This document shows, in pieces, positions 47,691 through 57,608 of a DNA stretch of 64,000 nucleotides. The stretch comes from Psococerastis gibbosa (taxonomy: Eukaryota; Arthropoda; Insecta; Psocodea; Psocidae). A program made the translations under genes and the position numbers. Position 1 is the stretch's first letter. The number at the start of each line of letters is the position of its first letter. The stretch spans positions 35,238,770 to 35,302,769 of the forward strand of contig OZ020484.1 of assembly GCA_963971405.1 (NCBI GenBank), written 5' to 3'. The notes under the pieces are model-generated. The model made no database searches and was not told the DNA's origin. It saw nothing but the letters and a program-made list of their open reading frames with translations.

Positions 47691-47939
47691 TAGATAGAAT
47701 CGGATTTTGAGAGGAAAAATAAAAACCACTATGTAATACCCAATGAAATTTCTAAACCCCCCCCCCCCCAAAAAAAAATCCTGGCTACGGCCTTGGCGCC
47801 ATCAGGAATAAAATATTACGAAACTTCGAGGAGTTTATTCGATTTTACAAATGTATGCTTCAATTTAATAATTGGCTATACAGTATATATATATACCTAT
47901 CTACATCATTCACAAAAAAATAGGAAAAATAGTTCAAGA
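47691..47939. other. Spacer with C-run and truncated hAT-like end
   Basis: 47758-47771 is a C-run followed by an A-run and TCCTGGCTACGGCCTTGGCG, the complement of a hAT-like end of the type seen at 41548. The other end is not found, so the element is truncated or decayed. Confidence 0.4.
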
Positions 47940-48190
47940 TCCCTTGACTCGTATCTGTACTTGGTTAAGTCATGCTTTCGGCTGTTTCATTGCGTCAATG
48001 GTTAGCTTGTCTCAGCAATCACATGTAGCCGGTGTCGGTTGGAATCGAAAACGTATGCCAGTTTGCCAATGTCCAAAAATGTATAGGGAAACAATACAAA
48101 TAATGTCCGCAATCCAAGGGGCCGTTGGCATTGGACGAGGGACCTATGGGCCACTTAAAGTATGCCTGGGTTAAAAAAAAGTCCTTCAAA
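47940..48190 (+). repeat. Interspersed repeat family B
   Basis: Reverse orientation relative to 18697 and 29105: GACTCGTATCTGTACTTGGT, TAAGTCATGCTTT, GGGAAACAATACAAATAATG and GGCATTGGACGAGGGACC. The open frame across it (47872-48174) is therefore repeat-derived. Confidence 0.7.
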
Positions 48191-48816
48191 AAAATGTTCG
48201 ACTTCGACTTTATTATCACTTTCTTACCAAAATAAAAACCACTTAGCGCATACAAAACATAGTGGGTACTAGTGAACGTTTATGTTTATACGAACCCCAA
48301 TTAAAAACACTCATATGGCAATGAAAAGATGTTATACATAAGCATCTTATTGCTTTGTAATTTATTTAGAATCTTCTGCTTGACATAATATGTAATCAAA
48401 ACTGTATACGTGCAGTACAAATCAAAGCTCAGCAGCAAAGGAAACATGCAAAGCTTTGCAAACCAAAATTGCTAAAATAGCGGAAGGGACCCTTCACCTT
48501 TGAACCTTTCTCTGGGTACGCAAACAGTTGGTTGCCAAGCCGGACTTAAAAGCACAATGTCCCAAGTCTTCTCTGAATTTTAAAGGGTTTTCCAATATTG
48601 GGAATGTATTTTGGAAAATAAAATTCCCCGAAAATTAACGAAGGTGCAGTATGTTAAATCGTACCTTATATTTCTTATATTTAGAGGGAAAAAAGGTCGC
48701 TCTACAGTATATACCTGTAAATTTATATATATATATATATATTTATTAAATCCTCATTCTCCTGAGTCTTGACAATAGACTCACAACTCGTAGTGTCCAA
48801 GGTCAAGACATGTCCT
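48191..48816. other. No supported gene
   Basis: AT-rich with an (AT)n tract at about 48725-48743. Ends at the 8-bp duplication of the next element. Confidence 0.45.
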
Positions 48817-49102
48817 CAGGGGCGTAATGTTGGGGGGGGGGGGGTGCACGGTCCAACTTGCCCCCCAGCCTCGAGTAATGTAAGACATGGTTCATGTCTC
48901 CCCGCGCCCTTTAGCAGAAATATGAATATAAGCATTCCTTTTTTAGCTTTGTAAAATCTACAGCTATACTTTACTACTATTAAAATGCGTAAAACCCTAC
49001 TATTTTGCACTTATATTTTCAATTTTTCCTTATCCTGCCTGATGACGTCTTATGGTATACTAAGCTTTGCCCCCACCATCATTCTAAAACTTTACGCCTC
49101 TG
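48817..49102. mobile_element. hAT-like element, 286 bp, near-perfect 8-bp duplication
   Basis: Ends CAGGGGCGTAATGTT and AAACTTTACGCCTCTG are inverted repeats. Flanks are CATGTCCT and CATGTGCT (one mismatch). Contains a G-run of about 14 and C-rich runs. Non-coding. Confidence 0.75.
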
Positions 49103-49169
49103 CATGTGCTATAAAAGTTCCTTGCTACAAGAATTTGGGTGCTCAAGATTTTGATGGTATACTACAACC

Positions 49170-49263
49170 GAAACATGGCCAGAAAATGTAGCCACTTTGG
49201 AACTTTAACCAACAGCCTTTATGGTGAAAGTTGGAGTAGTCACTGGCTACCCTATTATATGTC
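49170..49263 (-). repeat. tRNA-derived SINE, head
   Basis: On the minus strand GTCAGGACATATAATAGGG, CAACTTTCACC and GTTGGTTAAAGTTCC follow the SINE head layout. The B box is mutated. The body starts CATTTTCTGGCCATG. Confidence 0.55.
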
Positions 49264-49409
49264 CTGACCACTATTTCCATTCCACAAGACAAATTCCACG
49301 AGCAGGCAGCAGCGTACATAAAATTTTGTTAAGGGAGTTAATCAAAAAATATATTTTTTAAATAGTTAATACCCCCGTCATCTTTAGTGTTGTAGAGATG
49401 TCACCATTC

Positions 49410-49604
49410 CAATGGCGGATCCACAGGGGGGGTCATGACCCCCCCCCCCTAAATGAGTAAATTCGTAGTAAATTCATAAGATAGGCTACCTAGTAAAAAA
49501 AAAATGAATAAAACTCAACTTTTCTACAAAAAAAATTGCCTTTTAAACTTACAAAAAACTTGTGACCCCCCCCCCCCCTAAATTTTCGGCTGGATTAGCC
49601 CTAG
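49410..49604. mobile_element. hAT-like MITE, 195 bp, 8-bp duplication
   Basis: Flanked by CACCATTC on both sides (49402-49409 and 49605-49612). Ends CAATGGCGGATCC and GGATTAGCCCTAG are degraded inverted repeats. Two C-runs enclose an AT-rich spacer. Confidence 0.8.
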
Positions 49605-49612
49605 CACCATTC

Positions 49613-50199
49613 TCCTATTTTTAATATAATTCTCAATAATTATCATAACACACAACACTAAATTTCAATTACCCTTCAATTAATTAATTGACCTGTAACA
49701 TTACATTCCAAAAACTTCAAAATTGCCTTTTTAATAGCAATAATAATCCCTGACATCATATCATACGAAGCTGTAATCACTGAGAAGCAACTTTGTATAT
49801 TAATAAAAATTGGTGGTTGCCACATTATCAGTTTTATCACTTTCAAGATGCTGAAAATTATGAGCCCAAGTTTCGAGCAAGTTTAAATTATTTCGGCACG
49901 GTTATGAATATTAACGATAGTTTGTTGTTTTCAGATTAATATCGCGAAAACATCTTGGGTGTCTAACCGTCTCGTTTTTGCGTCATGGCAACTTAGGTCT
50001 TTAATTTCCGAGCATTTTGAAAGTAAGAGCCATTCGCTGGCATCCGTGCGAGTCCATACTCACCACGCGATCAGAGACATGTCGTAACTCAAAACGAGGC
50101 AACTGAATGGGTTATTTGCATGCACTCTTTACATTATTTATTTATGCGTTTATTCACCAAAATACACGGGTCTTGCTCATTTTACAATTTTGACCAAAA
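49613..50199. other. No supported gene; family F fragment
   Basis: 50030-50125 has GTGCGAGTCCATACTCACCA, CGCGATC and GTCGTAACTC, a diverged fragment of family F. Rest AT-rich. Confidence 0.45.
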
Positions 50200-50525
50200 A
50201 ATATTTTCATATATGGGCTATACAAAATTGAGTCTTTTTTTTTTGCCCCAGAACCAAACTATGAAGTGGCAAGCGACCTACTGGGTTTGGTATACTCATG
50301 CATTGATAATGTCTTTATTTATGTGAATTTAAATAAAATTTAAAAAAAAGTTGGAGCAGTTTTTGAGAATTTTAGAGAATTTTTTTGAGGGAAGCCCATC
50401 ATATTCATGGGTTCTTAGGACCTCAAAACGTGACAATCCACTAAAATCTCCTTTCCTTAAATAAAGCTGGCCACACACGATACATACATACTAGGTACGT
50501 ATATATGTACGAAAGCAAAAATAGA
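50200..50525 (+). repeat. Diverged fragment of the approximately 870-bp element
   Basis: Shares TTTTGCCCCAGAACCAAACT, GGCAAGCGACC, TGTGAATTTAAA and GACCTCAAAACGTGA with 24382-25251, and the terminal GAAAGCAAAAATAG. The G-run is lost. Confidence 0.55.
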
Positions 50526-50574
50526 TAGAACAAATTACATACACTCGTATGGTAATTTTACAAGTCACAATATA

Positions 50575-50690
50575 CACTATAAATAAATCAAATAAATAAA
50601 TCAATATTGACTTTCTTTGATCTATAACTAAGCCACCTAGCGGAGTTACGGTTATAAAGCCCTCTCTTACACTCATTGGCGGCCAATTAT
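50575..50690 (-). repeat. tRNA-derived SINE, 3' half
   Basis: Contains ACTAAGCCACCTAGCGGAGT, TATAAAGCCCTCTCTTACA, matching the 3' half of 55690-55898. The head with the Pol III boxes is missing. Confidence 0.65.
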
Positions 50691-52101
50691 GCAGCTGCAG
50701 CACATACCCATTTTTATGGTTGATATTTTAAAACTTTCAATAGTGGGTATCAATTTTAACACAAAATTGACTTTAGGCTGAAGAGGCAACCTCGTTAGGA
50801 CACTGTATCCGAACTAGAGTATCAAGAAAAAAACAGAATCCCGTGAAACAAGTAGCTAGATTACACCGTATTATAAAATATGATAAGAAAAGTGAACTCC
50901 TCATAAGAACACCCCAAGAGGGTTGATGCTTTCTTTTATCATGGACAGCAGGTGCGTCCGACTGCGTGTGGTCCCAGACCACTTTTGTATCTCAACAGCC
51001 TAGATTGCTGATGGGGAATTAATCATAGCTTATGGCCACTCCATCACTACTTTATGAGCTTCATTTAGTGCCTAAAGGCGGCACACACCCTGCTATAATG
51101 TAACGAATTGCCAGACTCAGATTCGCTTAATTTCTATGAGGAAAGATGAGTATTTCAACAACTGCAGGTATTTTCAGGTTTACACCGAAGAAAAGCCAGA
51201 AACTAACAAGACTCAAAAGCGAATCTATCAGCTCAACTTTATTACCGTGATAGTGACACTTTTGGACCCTTAAGAAGGCCTGTAGCTGTAGAAGGCTGTA
51301 AGGTTAATTTGCATATTATTGGACTTTGTCTGCTTGCAAATAAACGCTTATTTATTTATTTATTTATTAACCAGGGGGGGAGGTCCACCAGTTTACCTTT
51401 TCCTACCCCCAGCCCGATTTTGTGCCCACATTTTTTTTTAAATCTCCCGAGGTGACCCCCGGACCCACTAGTATGAGTCTTGGAGTGTAAAAATATGCAA
51501 TTAGAATATGATGTACGAAATAGTACGGTACATTACAACTTGAATAGACTAAGTCTGTATTAACTTGCTTAGTAAATTTAATAAAAACTAAAAATTCAAT
51601 AAAAACATCAGATTTGGTTGCAGGTAGGCCTACCAATTTCCTACGGTCCACGTCCACAAAAGGCTTCATAAAACTAATTGTCATCAGTATAAATAATAGT
51701 CTCCTTATTAACTGTGTAAAACTTACTGTCACTCATTGTAAATAAAATAACTTTGTGTTTTTTAAAAATATTTGATTGACGTAAACTTAAACTGTACAAA
51801 TTTATTTTATTCACAACGACAAACTGGCAAAATTGTGTCTACTACTGCTCTAGCCTATATAGTATGCACACCAGTTAATTTACGACTCATATATGGCAAT
51901 TATAAAAACCCCCCACTAACTTCGTCAAGAAAGATGAAAGTGAAAATGAGGGTAGAACGTGATGAGAGGCATTGGGATTTATGGCAATATTAGTTAAATT
52001 ATGAAGATGCGGTGAGAATGGCGAGAAGCTGACAAGAGCTGACTCAGCGTCTGCCTGTGCCGCAACAAAACCAACCCCAAGTCAGCACTTAGAAAACTCA
52101 C
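50691..52101. other. No supported gene
   Basis: Has (TTTA)n at about 51345-51368, then a G-run (51375-51381). The minus frame 51403-51732 is unsupported. No bounded element found. Confidence 0.4.
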
Positions 52102-52140
52102 CCTCAGCGAACACCCTCTTGCAACTTTATAGGTCATCAC
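52102..52140 (-). CDS. Candidate 39-nt micro-exon
   Basis: On the minus strand the acceptor AAAAACTTCTTTTTCAG and the donor CTGAGG followed by GTGAGT are both excellent. One frame is open (VMTYKVARGCSLR, phase 0 at both ends). Its phase does not fit between 57499-57608 and 41788-41860, so it belongs elsewhere, is alternative, or is chance. Confidence 0.25.
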
Positions 52141-52604
52141 CTGAAAAAGAAGTTTTTCAGTTTAGAGATTCTGATGTTCCTATTTTAGTTTTCTTATCTT
52201 ATTTAAGTTGTACTCTGCTGGGGAATAAGGTGGATAAGGAAATGTGAGAATCGTGCCGAAAAGTAGTGAATTGTTTACGGCCTTAGCTTTCCTTGTTTTG
52301 GTTGTGAATTTTCACAAACTACCAAAGTTTTCCGTAAATTTGTTTAGGTTAGACTACAAATATTTGAAAATTCTAGGGTGTAGGCATTTTGTAATAGCAA
52401 CTTTCTAGACAGTACAGATTCAGAAGAAAGTTTCCAAAATAGTTCATTTCAAATACACCACCCATTTTCATCAAAAACATTTGAATTTGTTATTTGCAGC
52501 TGCTGGGTAGGCCAAGTTTCCTTCTTAATAAACTTTTTTGGGGTAAGTGGCAATTGAGTGACACAAAGGCAATGCTTTACACATTATATTGCAGTGTTAT
52601 ATGG
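52141..52604. other. No supported gene
   Basis: AT-rich, nothing bounded. Confidence 0.45.
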
Positions 52605-52800
52605 TATATATAACGCTGACTGACCGGTTAGGCGTAGATCGTGGGTTTAAATCACGTCAAGCCCAGTTTTTCTCCTCTAATTTCGGTTATAACGAGGAGG
52701 GACGAGGTTACCTCTTCAACCAAAGTTTTAAACTGAACTGAGTCAACTGACCACCCTTTTGGGAGCAGATGTGGAAGGAGGGAACTGCTTATTTTTTCCC
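52605..52800 (+). repeat. Second tRNA-like or SINE-like head
   Basis: TGACCGGTTAGGCG resembles an A box region and GTGGGTTTAAATCACG a degenerate B box, separated by about 20 bp. Downstream text (GAGGTTACCTCTTCAAC) recurs near 56795-56812. Weak support; could be a decayed tRNA-derived SINE of another family. Confidence 0.35.
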
Positions 52801-53163
52801 CAACATCTGAGTCGTCTAGTATAAAAATTCACCACACACAGTCACACTGACAGTACAGTTACTACACCTACTATAAGTTTAGTTTAGTTTAATACAGTAT
52901 GCGGTTTGCACTGTATTTTCAGGTTTTGTGGTTTCTGAAAAATTGGTCAAACATTATATTAGTGACTTTGATACCGTATTAGAAGACTCATGTACGTCTT
53001 GGAGAGTCAGCAATTGGGAGAGTAAAAAAATCCGATAATAATGTTTTACTGTTTTACAACACACATTATCATAAAAACTAAAGTACTCTACAAACAATTG
53101 ACTTATTATTGAGGTAAAAGAAAGTCGATAAAAGAATTTGATATCGTAATGGGTAAGTAGGAA
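52801..53163. other. No supported gene
   Basis: AT-rich; nothing bounded. Confidence 0.45.
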
Positions 53164-53400
53164 ATGGTAAGATGCCTTTTCCAGGAGGATGCCTTCGCTT
53201 ATCTGGAGTCCCTCCGGCGGATTGGTGTTCTTTCGTGCTTGAGCAACTCCAAAAAAATGGAATTCTCCCCGCGGCGAAATCGGGAGGAGAACGTGCTCCG
53301 TTTCCGAGTCAGCACTGCCACCACTTCTTCACTCCATTCCGTATCAGCTTTTGCCCAAGCCCTCAATAAACTGATCTGTTTGGAAGGCTTACATATTTTA
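53164..53400. other. GC-rich open region on both strands
   Basis: The plus frame 53164-53565 (133 codons) and a minus frame both look protein-like in a GC-raised patch, for example ADTEWSEEVVAVLTRKRS on the minus strand. No motif or splice boundary identifies it, and the plus frame continues into the next foldback, so it is not one natural gene. Likely a decayed transposon or a host exon of unknown strand. Confidence 0.3.
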
Positions 53401-53477
53401 GACTTCCTTAAACTTGGATTTCTAGCGCTACGTTTACAGATATGGAGGTTAATAAGAGATATGCGGTCTTTCTTTAT

Positions 53478-53673
53478 AGCGGCCCCTACACGATTAGTAA
53501 TAATGACATTACCTTATCAAGATTACAGTAATAATGATCGTGTAAGGTGGACAAAGTTGGAATGACCAAAAATAATGATAGGGATCCGGATTTTCTGATC
53601 ACCGCTGCATCATTACTGATTAGTAATGACATTACTGATAATGTCATTATTATTGACCGTCTAGGGGCCGCTT
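53478..53673. repeat. Foldback MITE with GCGGCCCC ends, about 196 bp
   Basis: Ends AGCGGCCCCTACACGATTAG and TCTAGGGGCCGCT, with TAATAATGACATTA and its complement inside. Flanks read TAT on both sides, a possible 3-bp duplication. The internal TAATGACATTAC unit recurs. Different from the TTAA families. Confidence 0.75.
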
Positions 53674-55254
53674 ATGAATATTGGCAAAACTAGAATGGAT
53701 TATATAAAGAGATACTCAAAGGATACAATTGCGTACAAAAACAGCAATAAAAGATGGTAACAAAACAAATGTCATAAAAGATGACATCCAATACAAAAAC
53801 ACATATTCTCCCCCCCCCCCTCCTCAAATATTGATGATTTCAAATTAAATTAATTAATAATTATTATCAAGGATTTTCTCGGGGGCTTTCAAATCCAAAT
53901 TATGAGATGGTGTACATAATGACGTTCTTCTAATTAGTACAACCAGCAGCTGAGATCTTAGAGAGTTTATTCTACAGCATCTCTCTTTTGAGAGTTTATT
54001 CGATACATATTGAGAATAGTATGATATTAAGTTTATATTAGTGTTTATTGTAGTAATATTTTTAATTGAAATCCTTGTTAAATAACTGCATCTTAAAACA
54101 AGAGAATTCCTTTATATCACATTTCTCATATATAGTACCATGGGGAACATACTGGACACACTGTATTATACACACTGCAGAAATCCGTTCAGTGATAAGT
54201 TATTGTAAACAACAGCCGCAAAACAATATTGTTTTATAATGCGTTACATCCCTCATGTTCCATATTCGGTGGGGAACCTAAATTGGTAAAATAGTACGTA
54301 TATAGTAAGCATGTTATTCGAAATTATAGTTAAACACCTCAGCGGTACTCATTGTATGGGCTTACCAAAATATTAAACAATGTCCTCTGCATAGAATAGA
54401 AAAACAAATTGCGAATTTGCAATTCACTCAGAACAAATTCGCAGATTCCCATGGAGGCCTGGAATGTATGTTCCTGTACAGGGAGGAAACGTAGAGAGGA
54501 GCAGTCGGGACAATGCTTCCGTTGCAGGTCTATAAATTAGCCGTACTCTTGAATTATGTGGCTATTTTACACAGCAAAAATCTAATCTGCACCTTTCCCG
54601 CGTCTCCACCTTATTTGTACCTACATTGTGCCCACATTTGTTTTCCACTTGGAATAAAATTTAAATCTGAGGGAATGGAATTTATATACACCGGATCTAC
54701 AAAAAGTGCTTGTTTTAATCCTTACTTCATGTTGCGGCCGCATTATTTTACTTCATTCTTTTCTACTAACCTGCAGTCACTAGGCAATGTGGGTAGAACA
54801 AGGTTTAGACCTGCGGCGCTCTAACTACTCTATATCACCGGGCCTACTATTATTAGTCATTAGGCTGTAGACCGTTATCAATATGGCTGCTAGTGTAGCC
54901 TGCACAAATAGCACAAATAGTTATGGCATGTATATGTTTGGGCCTAGGGCCTCATTGGATGTTGCATCCGGAGGTACCTGCGCCGATATAAATTTTGTTC
55001 AATTTTATTTTTTTCAATTTATTTCCCTCACTTGGTGGAGTAACCACTGAGGACAAAGATAAGTACGCAATTTTGCTGGGAAAATAGCCTGCACAAACTA
55101 AGTACAGAGTTTTGACCGGGTCCAGGTATCCGTTTTGTTATGCTGCAATGTGTAAGACTTTGATATTTTTTACGTTGGTACTTATCTCTGATCGTTGGCT
55201 TATGGTTAATGGGTCCCCCGTAAGGGACATTATGGCTCCCACCGTTCCAGTTAA
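53674..55254. other. No supported gene
   Basis: A C-run at 53811-53820. The plus frame 54513-54824 has no support. AT-rich. Confidence 0.4.
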
Positions 55255-55391
55255 TATATTTCTATGATCATAACCTAGAAGTATAAATGTAAACAAGATA
55301 ATTTTATAATGGAAAGTACTATTCAAAATTGTTTGGTTTACATCTTTAACCCCAAGAATAAAGTAATGCTAATCGCCATGGTAGACCGGCT
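55255..55391. repeat. Partial copy of foldback family D
   Basis: Contains ATAATTTTATAATGGAAAGT, CTATTCAAAATTGTTTGG and GCTAATCGCCATGG on the right, with a decayed left arm. Confidence 0.65.
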
Positions 55392-55456
55392 GCACAAGTG
55401 ACGGTTTTGTAGCTTTGAGAAAGTAATTATAGAACAATTAATTTCATTTCCGTCAG

Positions 55457-55610
55457 GACATGTAGAGTAGTGGAACGGACTCTGACTTTCACCCGAAACG
55501 TTGTTGGTTCGAGTTCCACTACATTTGTTCGCCATGATTCGGAGGGCATGTATAGCGGGTGGTACCGGACGTTCCTAGTTGAGTGTAAGAGGAGGCTTTA
55601 TAGCACTAGA
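55457..55610 (+). repeat. tRNA-derived SINE, plus copy of a head-to-head pair
   Basis: A box TAGAGTAGTGG (55463-55473), GACTTTCACCCGAAACG, and B box GGTTCGAGTTCC (55506-55517). Body GGAGGGCATGTATAGCGGGT follows. It is paired with the minus copy at 55690-55898 with tails facing each other. Confidence 0.75.
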
Positions 55611-55689
55611 AAAAGTATTTTTTCAGGGAAGAATTGTATGTATCGTACGCTTGTACGTTGTAAATAAATATAAATAAATACAGTATAAA

Positions 55690-55898
55690 TCTATAAATAT
55701 TGATTGTTCTATTACTAAGCCAACCTAGCGGAGTTAGGGCTATAACGCCCTCTCTTACAGTCAACTAGGAAAGCCCAGGACCACCTGCTTTACATGCCCT
55801 TCGAAGCATGGCCAGATAATGCAGCAAGCTTTCGGATGAAAGTCTGAGTAAGTACCACTACTCTACATGTCCTGACCTGTCCTCTGCATAAGCTGGCA
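55690..55898 (-). repeat. tRNA-derived SINE, near full length
   Basis: Read on the minus strand: GTCAGGACATGTAGAGTAGTGG-like head, ACTTTCATCCGAAAGC, mutated B box, TGGCCATGCTTCGAAGGGCA, AGGTGGTCC, then TAAGAGAGGGCGTTATAGCC and CTAACTCCGCTAGGTTGGCT. The tail is AT-rich. Best copy for the 3' half. Confidence 0.8.
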
Positions 55899-56822
55899 TT
55901 AATAAGAACATTAATAATTTATTCAACTATTGTGTACGTGAATTTAAAAAAATTAAGAAACCCCCAAAAATAAAACCTCAATCGTTTTCTTATTAATTGG
56001 GGAGAGCACGCCTATATTTGGGGTAACGGAAGCTTTATTTATGACTTCTGTTTGTTTTTACGAGTCTAATATGCCTTAATCCCAAAGCCAGTATGAAAGA
56101 AGAAAGCAGAAAAGAAATTGGCTGAAGATAAGTTAGAGCGAACGGTAATCCAACATTTGTAGTTACAGGCATTTTGATAATCTTGTGGGGAGGGGATTCT
56201 GACAAGAGGTTGTATTAGAGAAAGCTATCATTCACCTATTTCATTCTCCCGGGCTATTTCATCCGCTATACGTTTTATTGAAACTGGAATTTTCCGTTTC
56301 ATTTCATTGCCTTCAATATTCTTTAGCAATTCAAAAATTACTTTCAATGCAGAAAAAAGTTATTTGCTCTACTAAGAGCTCATCATATTCTATACATACA
56401 GTTCCAAATCGACAATACTATTGTAAGTTATGATAGTTACTTTTAAATAAAATAATTAATTTTGCATGCGGCGCGGTTATCATTTGTGAAGCCAAAGTTT
56501 GCCATGTCTTTTAATTCTTATGGCTGCTGTGGGTAAAGTAACTTTAAATCAGAATAAGAAGTGTGCGAAAGAAATGTGATATTTTCCTACAAATAGGTAT
56601 TTCGGAAACCTTTGAAAGTTTTGATTCGTTATGATTTTATTTTTTATGTATACAGTATGCAGTTCAAGTTTACATCTCTATGGAGAAGATAATAAGATGA
56701 CTATTATCTATCCGAAATTGGGTGATTAATACAAAACTAAATCCGGGGGACTCAAATCCACAGCGGATTTTGGATACACTATTCTAAGTAGGTTACCTCT
56801 TCAACTAAAAGTCAGGTTAGTG
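55899..56822. other. No supported gene
   Basis: AT-rich; nothing bounded apart from the short sequence shared with 52.7 kb near 56795. Confidence 0.45.
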
Positions 56823-56826
56823 TTAA

Positions 56827-57209
56827 GGCGCATATTCCACCGACCGGCTAGGGCTATTTACAAAAACAGTGACGTGGTAGCAGACATTCAAGACTTAGGC
56901 GGGGTTTCCATCGACCTCGCATTGCAGAATTGACGGAAATGTTTATTTTCCTCTATGCCATAGTTAAAATTGATCAATGATCATACAGTAAAATCACAAA
57001 CAAACAAACTAAAATTAAAAAATGGCGTCATGGGATATGTTAAGTACAAACATTTTAATGATTTCTATAAAAAGAAAATTTCTAATTTCCGTCAATGTCA
57101 TTTGCATTCTGCAATGCGAGGTCGATGGAAACGCCACCTAAGTCTTGAATGTCTGCTACCACGTCACCGTTTTTGTAAATAGCCCTAGCCGGTCGGTGGA
57201 AAGGGCGCC
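56827..57209. repeat. Foldback MITE family A, copy 3, intact TTAA borders
   Basis: Ends GGCGCATATTCCACCGACCG and CGGTCGGTGGAAAGGGCGCC. Bordered by TTAA at 56823-56826 and at 57210-57213, which defines the target for the family. Arms and centre match copies 1 and 2. Confidence 0.9.
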
Positions 57210-57224
57210 TTAAATTGATGATGT

Positions 57225-57350
57225 CTAAAGTCAGTTGGTAGCTTCCTCGCACTTGTGTGAGTCCCACGCACCATGCGTAGTAACTCAACACAGGTCTTAA
57301 CTGCATAGGCGACTGATATGAAGAGGTTATTCGGATACATTCATTAAATG
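57225..57350 (+). repeat. Interspersed repeat family F
   Basis: Shares CTCGCACTTGTGTGAGTCCC, ACCATGCG, GTAACTCAACACAGGT and GGATACATTCATTAAATG with 35060-35197. Confidence 0.6.
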
Positions 57351-57498
57351 CAATTATTTTTTTTACAAACAATAAAAAATGCAATTCAAAACTTCAGTCA
57401 GTTTATAAACTAAGTGTAACATAAATAACAGGTTCAATGACTGCGTATAATGTATCGATTGTATTTTGTAATGGCACCTGTCACACTGTGCCACCTAC

Positions 57499-57608
57499 CA
57501 CGACCTTTTCGACGAGGAGGTATGCTCTGCCGCCCACTTTCAACGAATTTCAATGCACCTAACTTCTTCAATAGGGAATCAATTACCCCGGATTGAGCAG
57601 GATTTATG
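57499..57608 (-). CDS. Candidate internal exon, 110 nt, protein not recognised
   Basis: On the minus strand the acceptor GTTGTCAACTTCCTTCAG precedes 110 nt that end GGTCGTG followed by GTAGGT. One frame is open over 36 codons, INPAQSGVIDSLLKKLGALK then FVESGRQSIPPRRKGR, starting with one base and ending with one. GC content and amino-acid mix look like a real coding exon. Family not recognised. Its end phase fits 41788-41860 or 34340-34430 downstream. Confidence 0.45.

Noticed and set aside
47783-47800. Complete hAT-like element
   Set aside because: Only one end (complement of CAAGGCCGTAGCC) is visible; no partner end or duplication was found.
53164-53565. 133-codon plus-strand frame as a gene
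   Set aside because: Its 3' part runs into the foldback at 53478, and the opposite strand looks equally coding.
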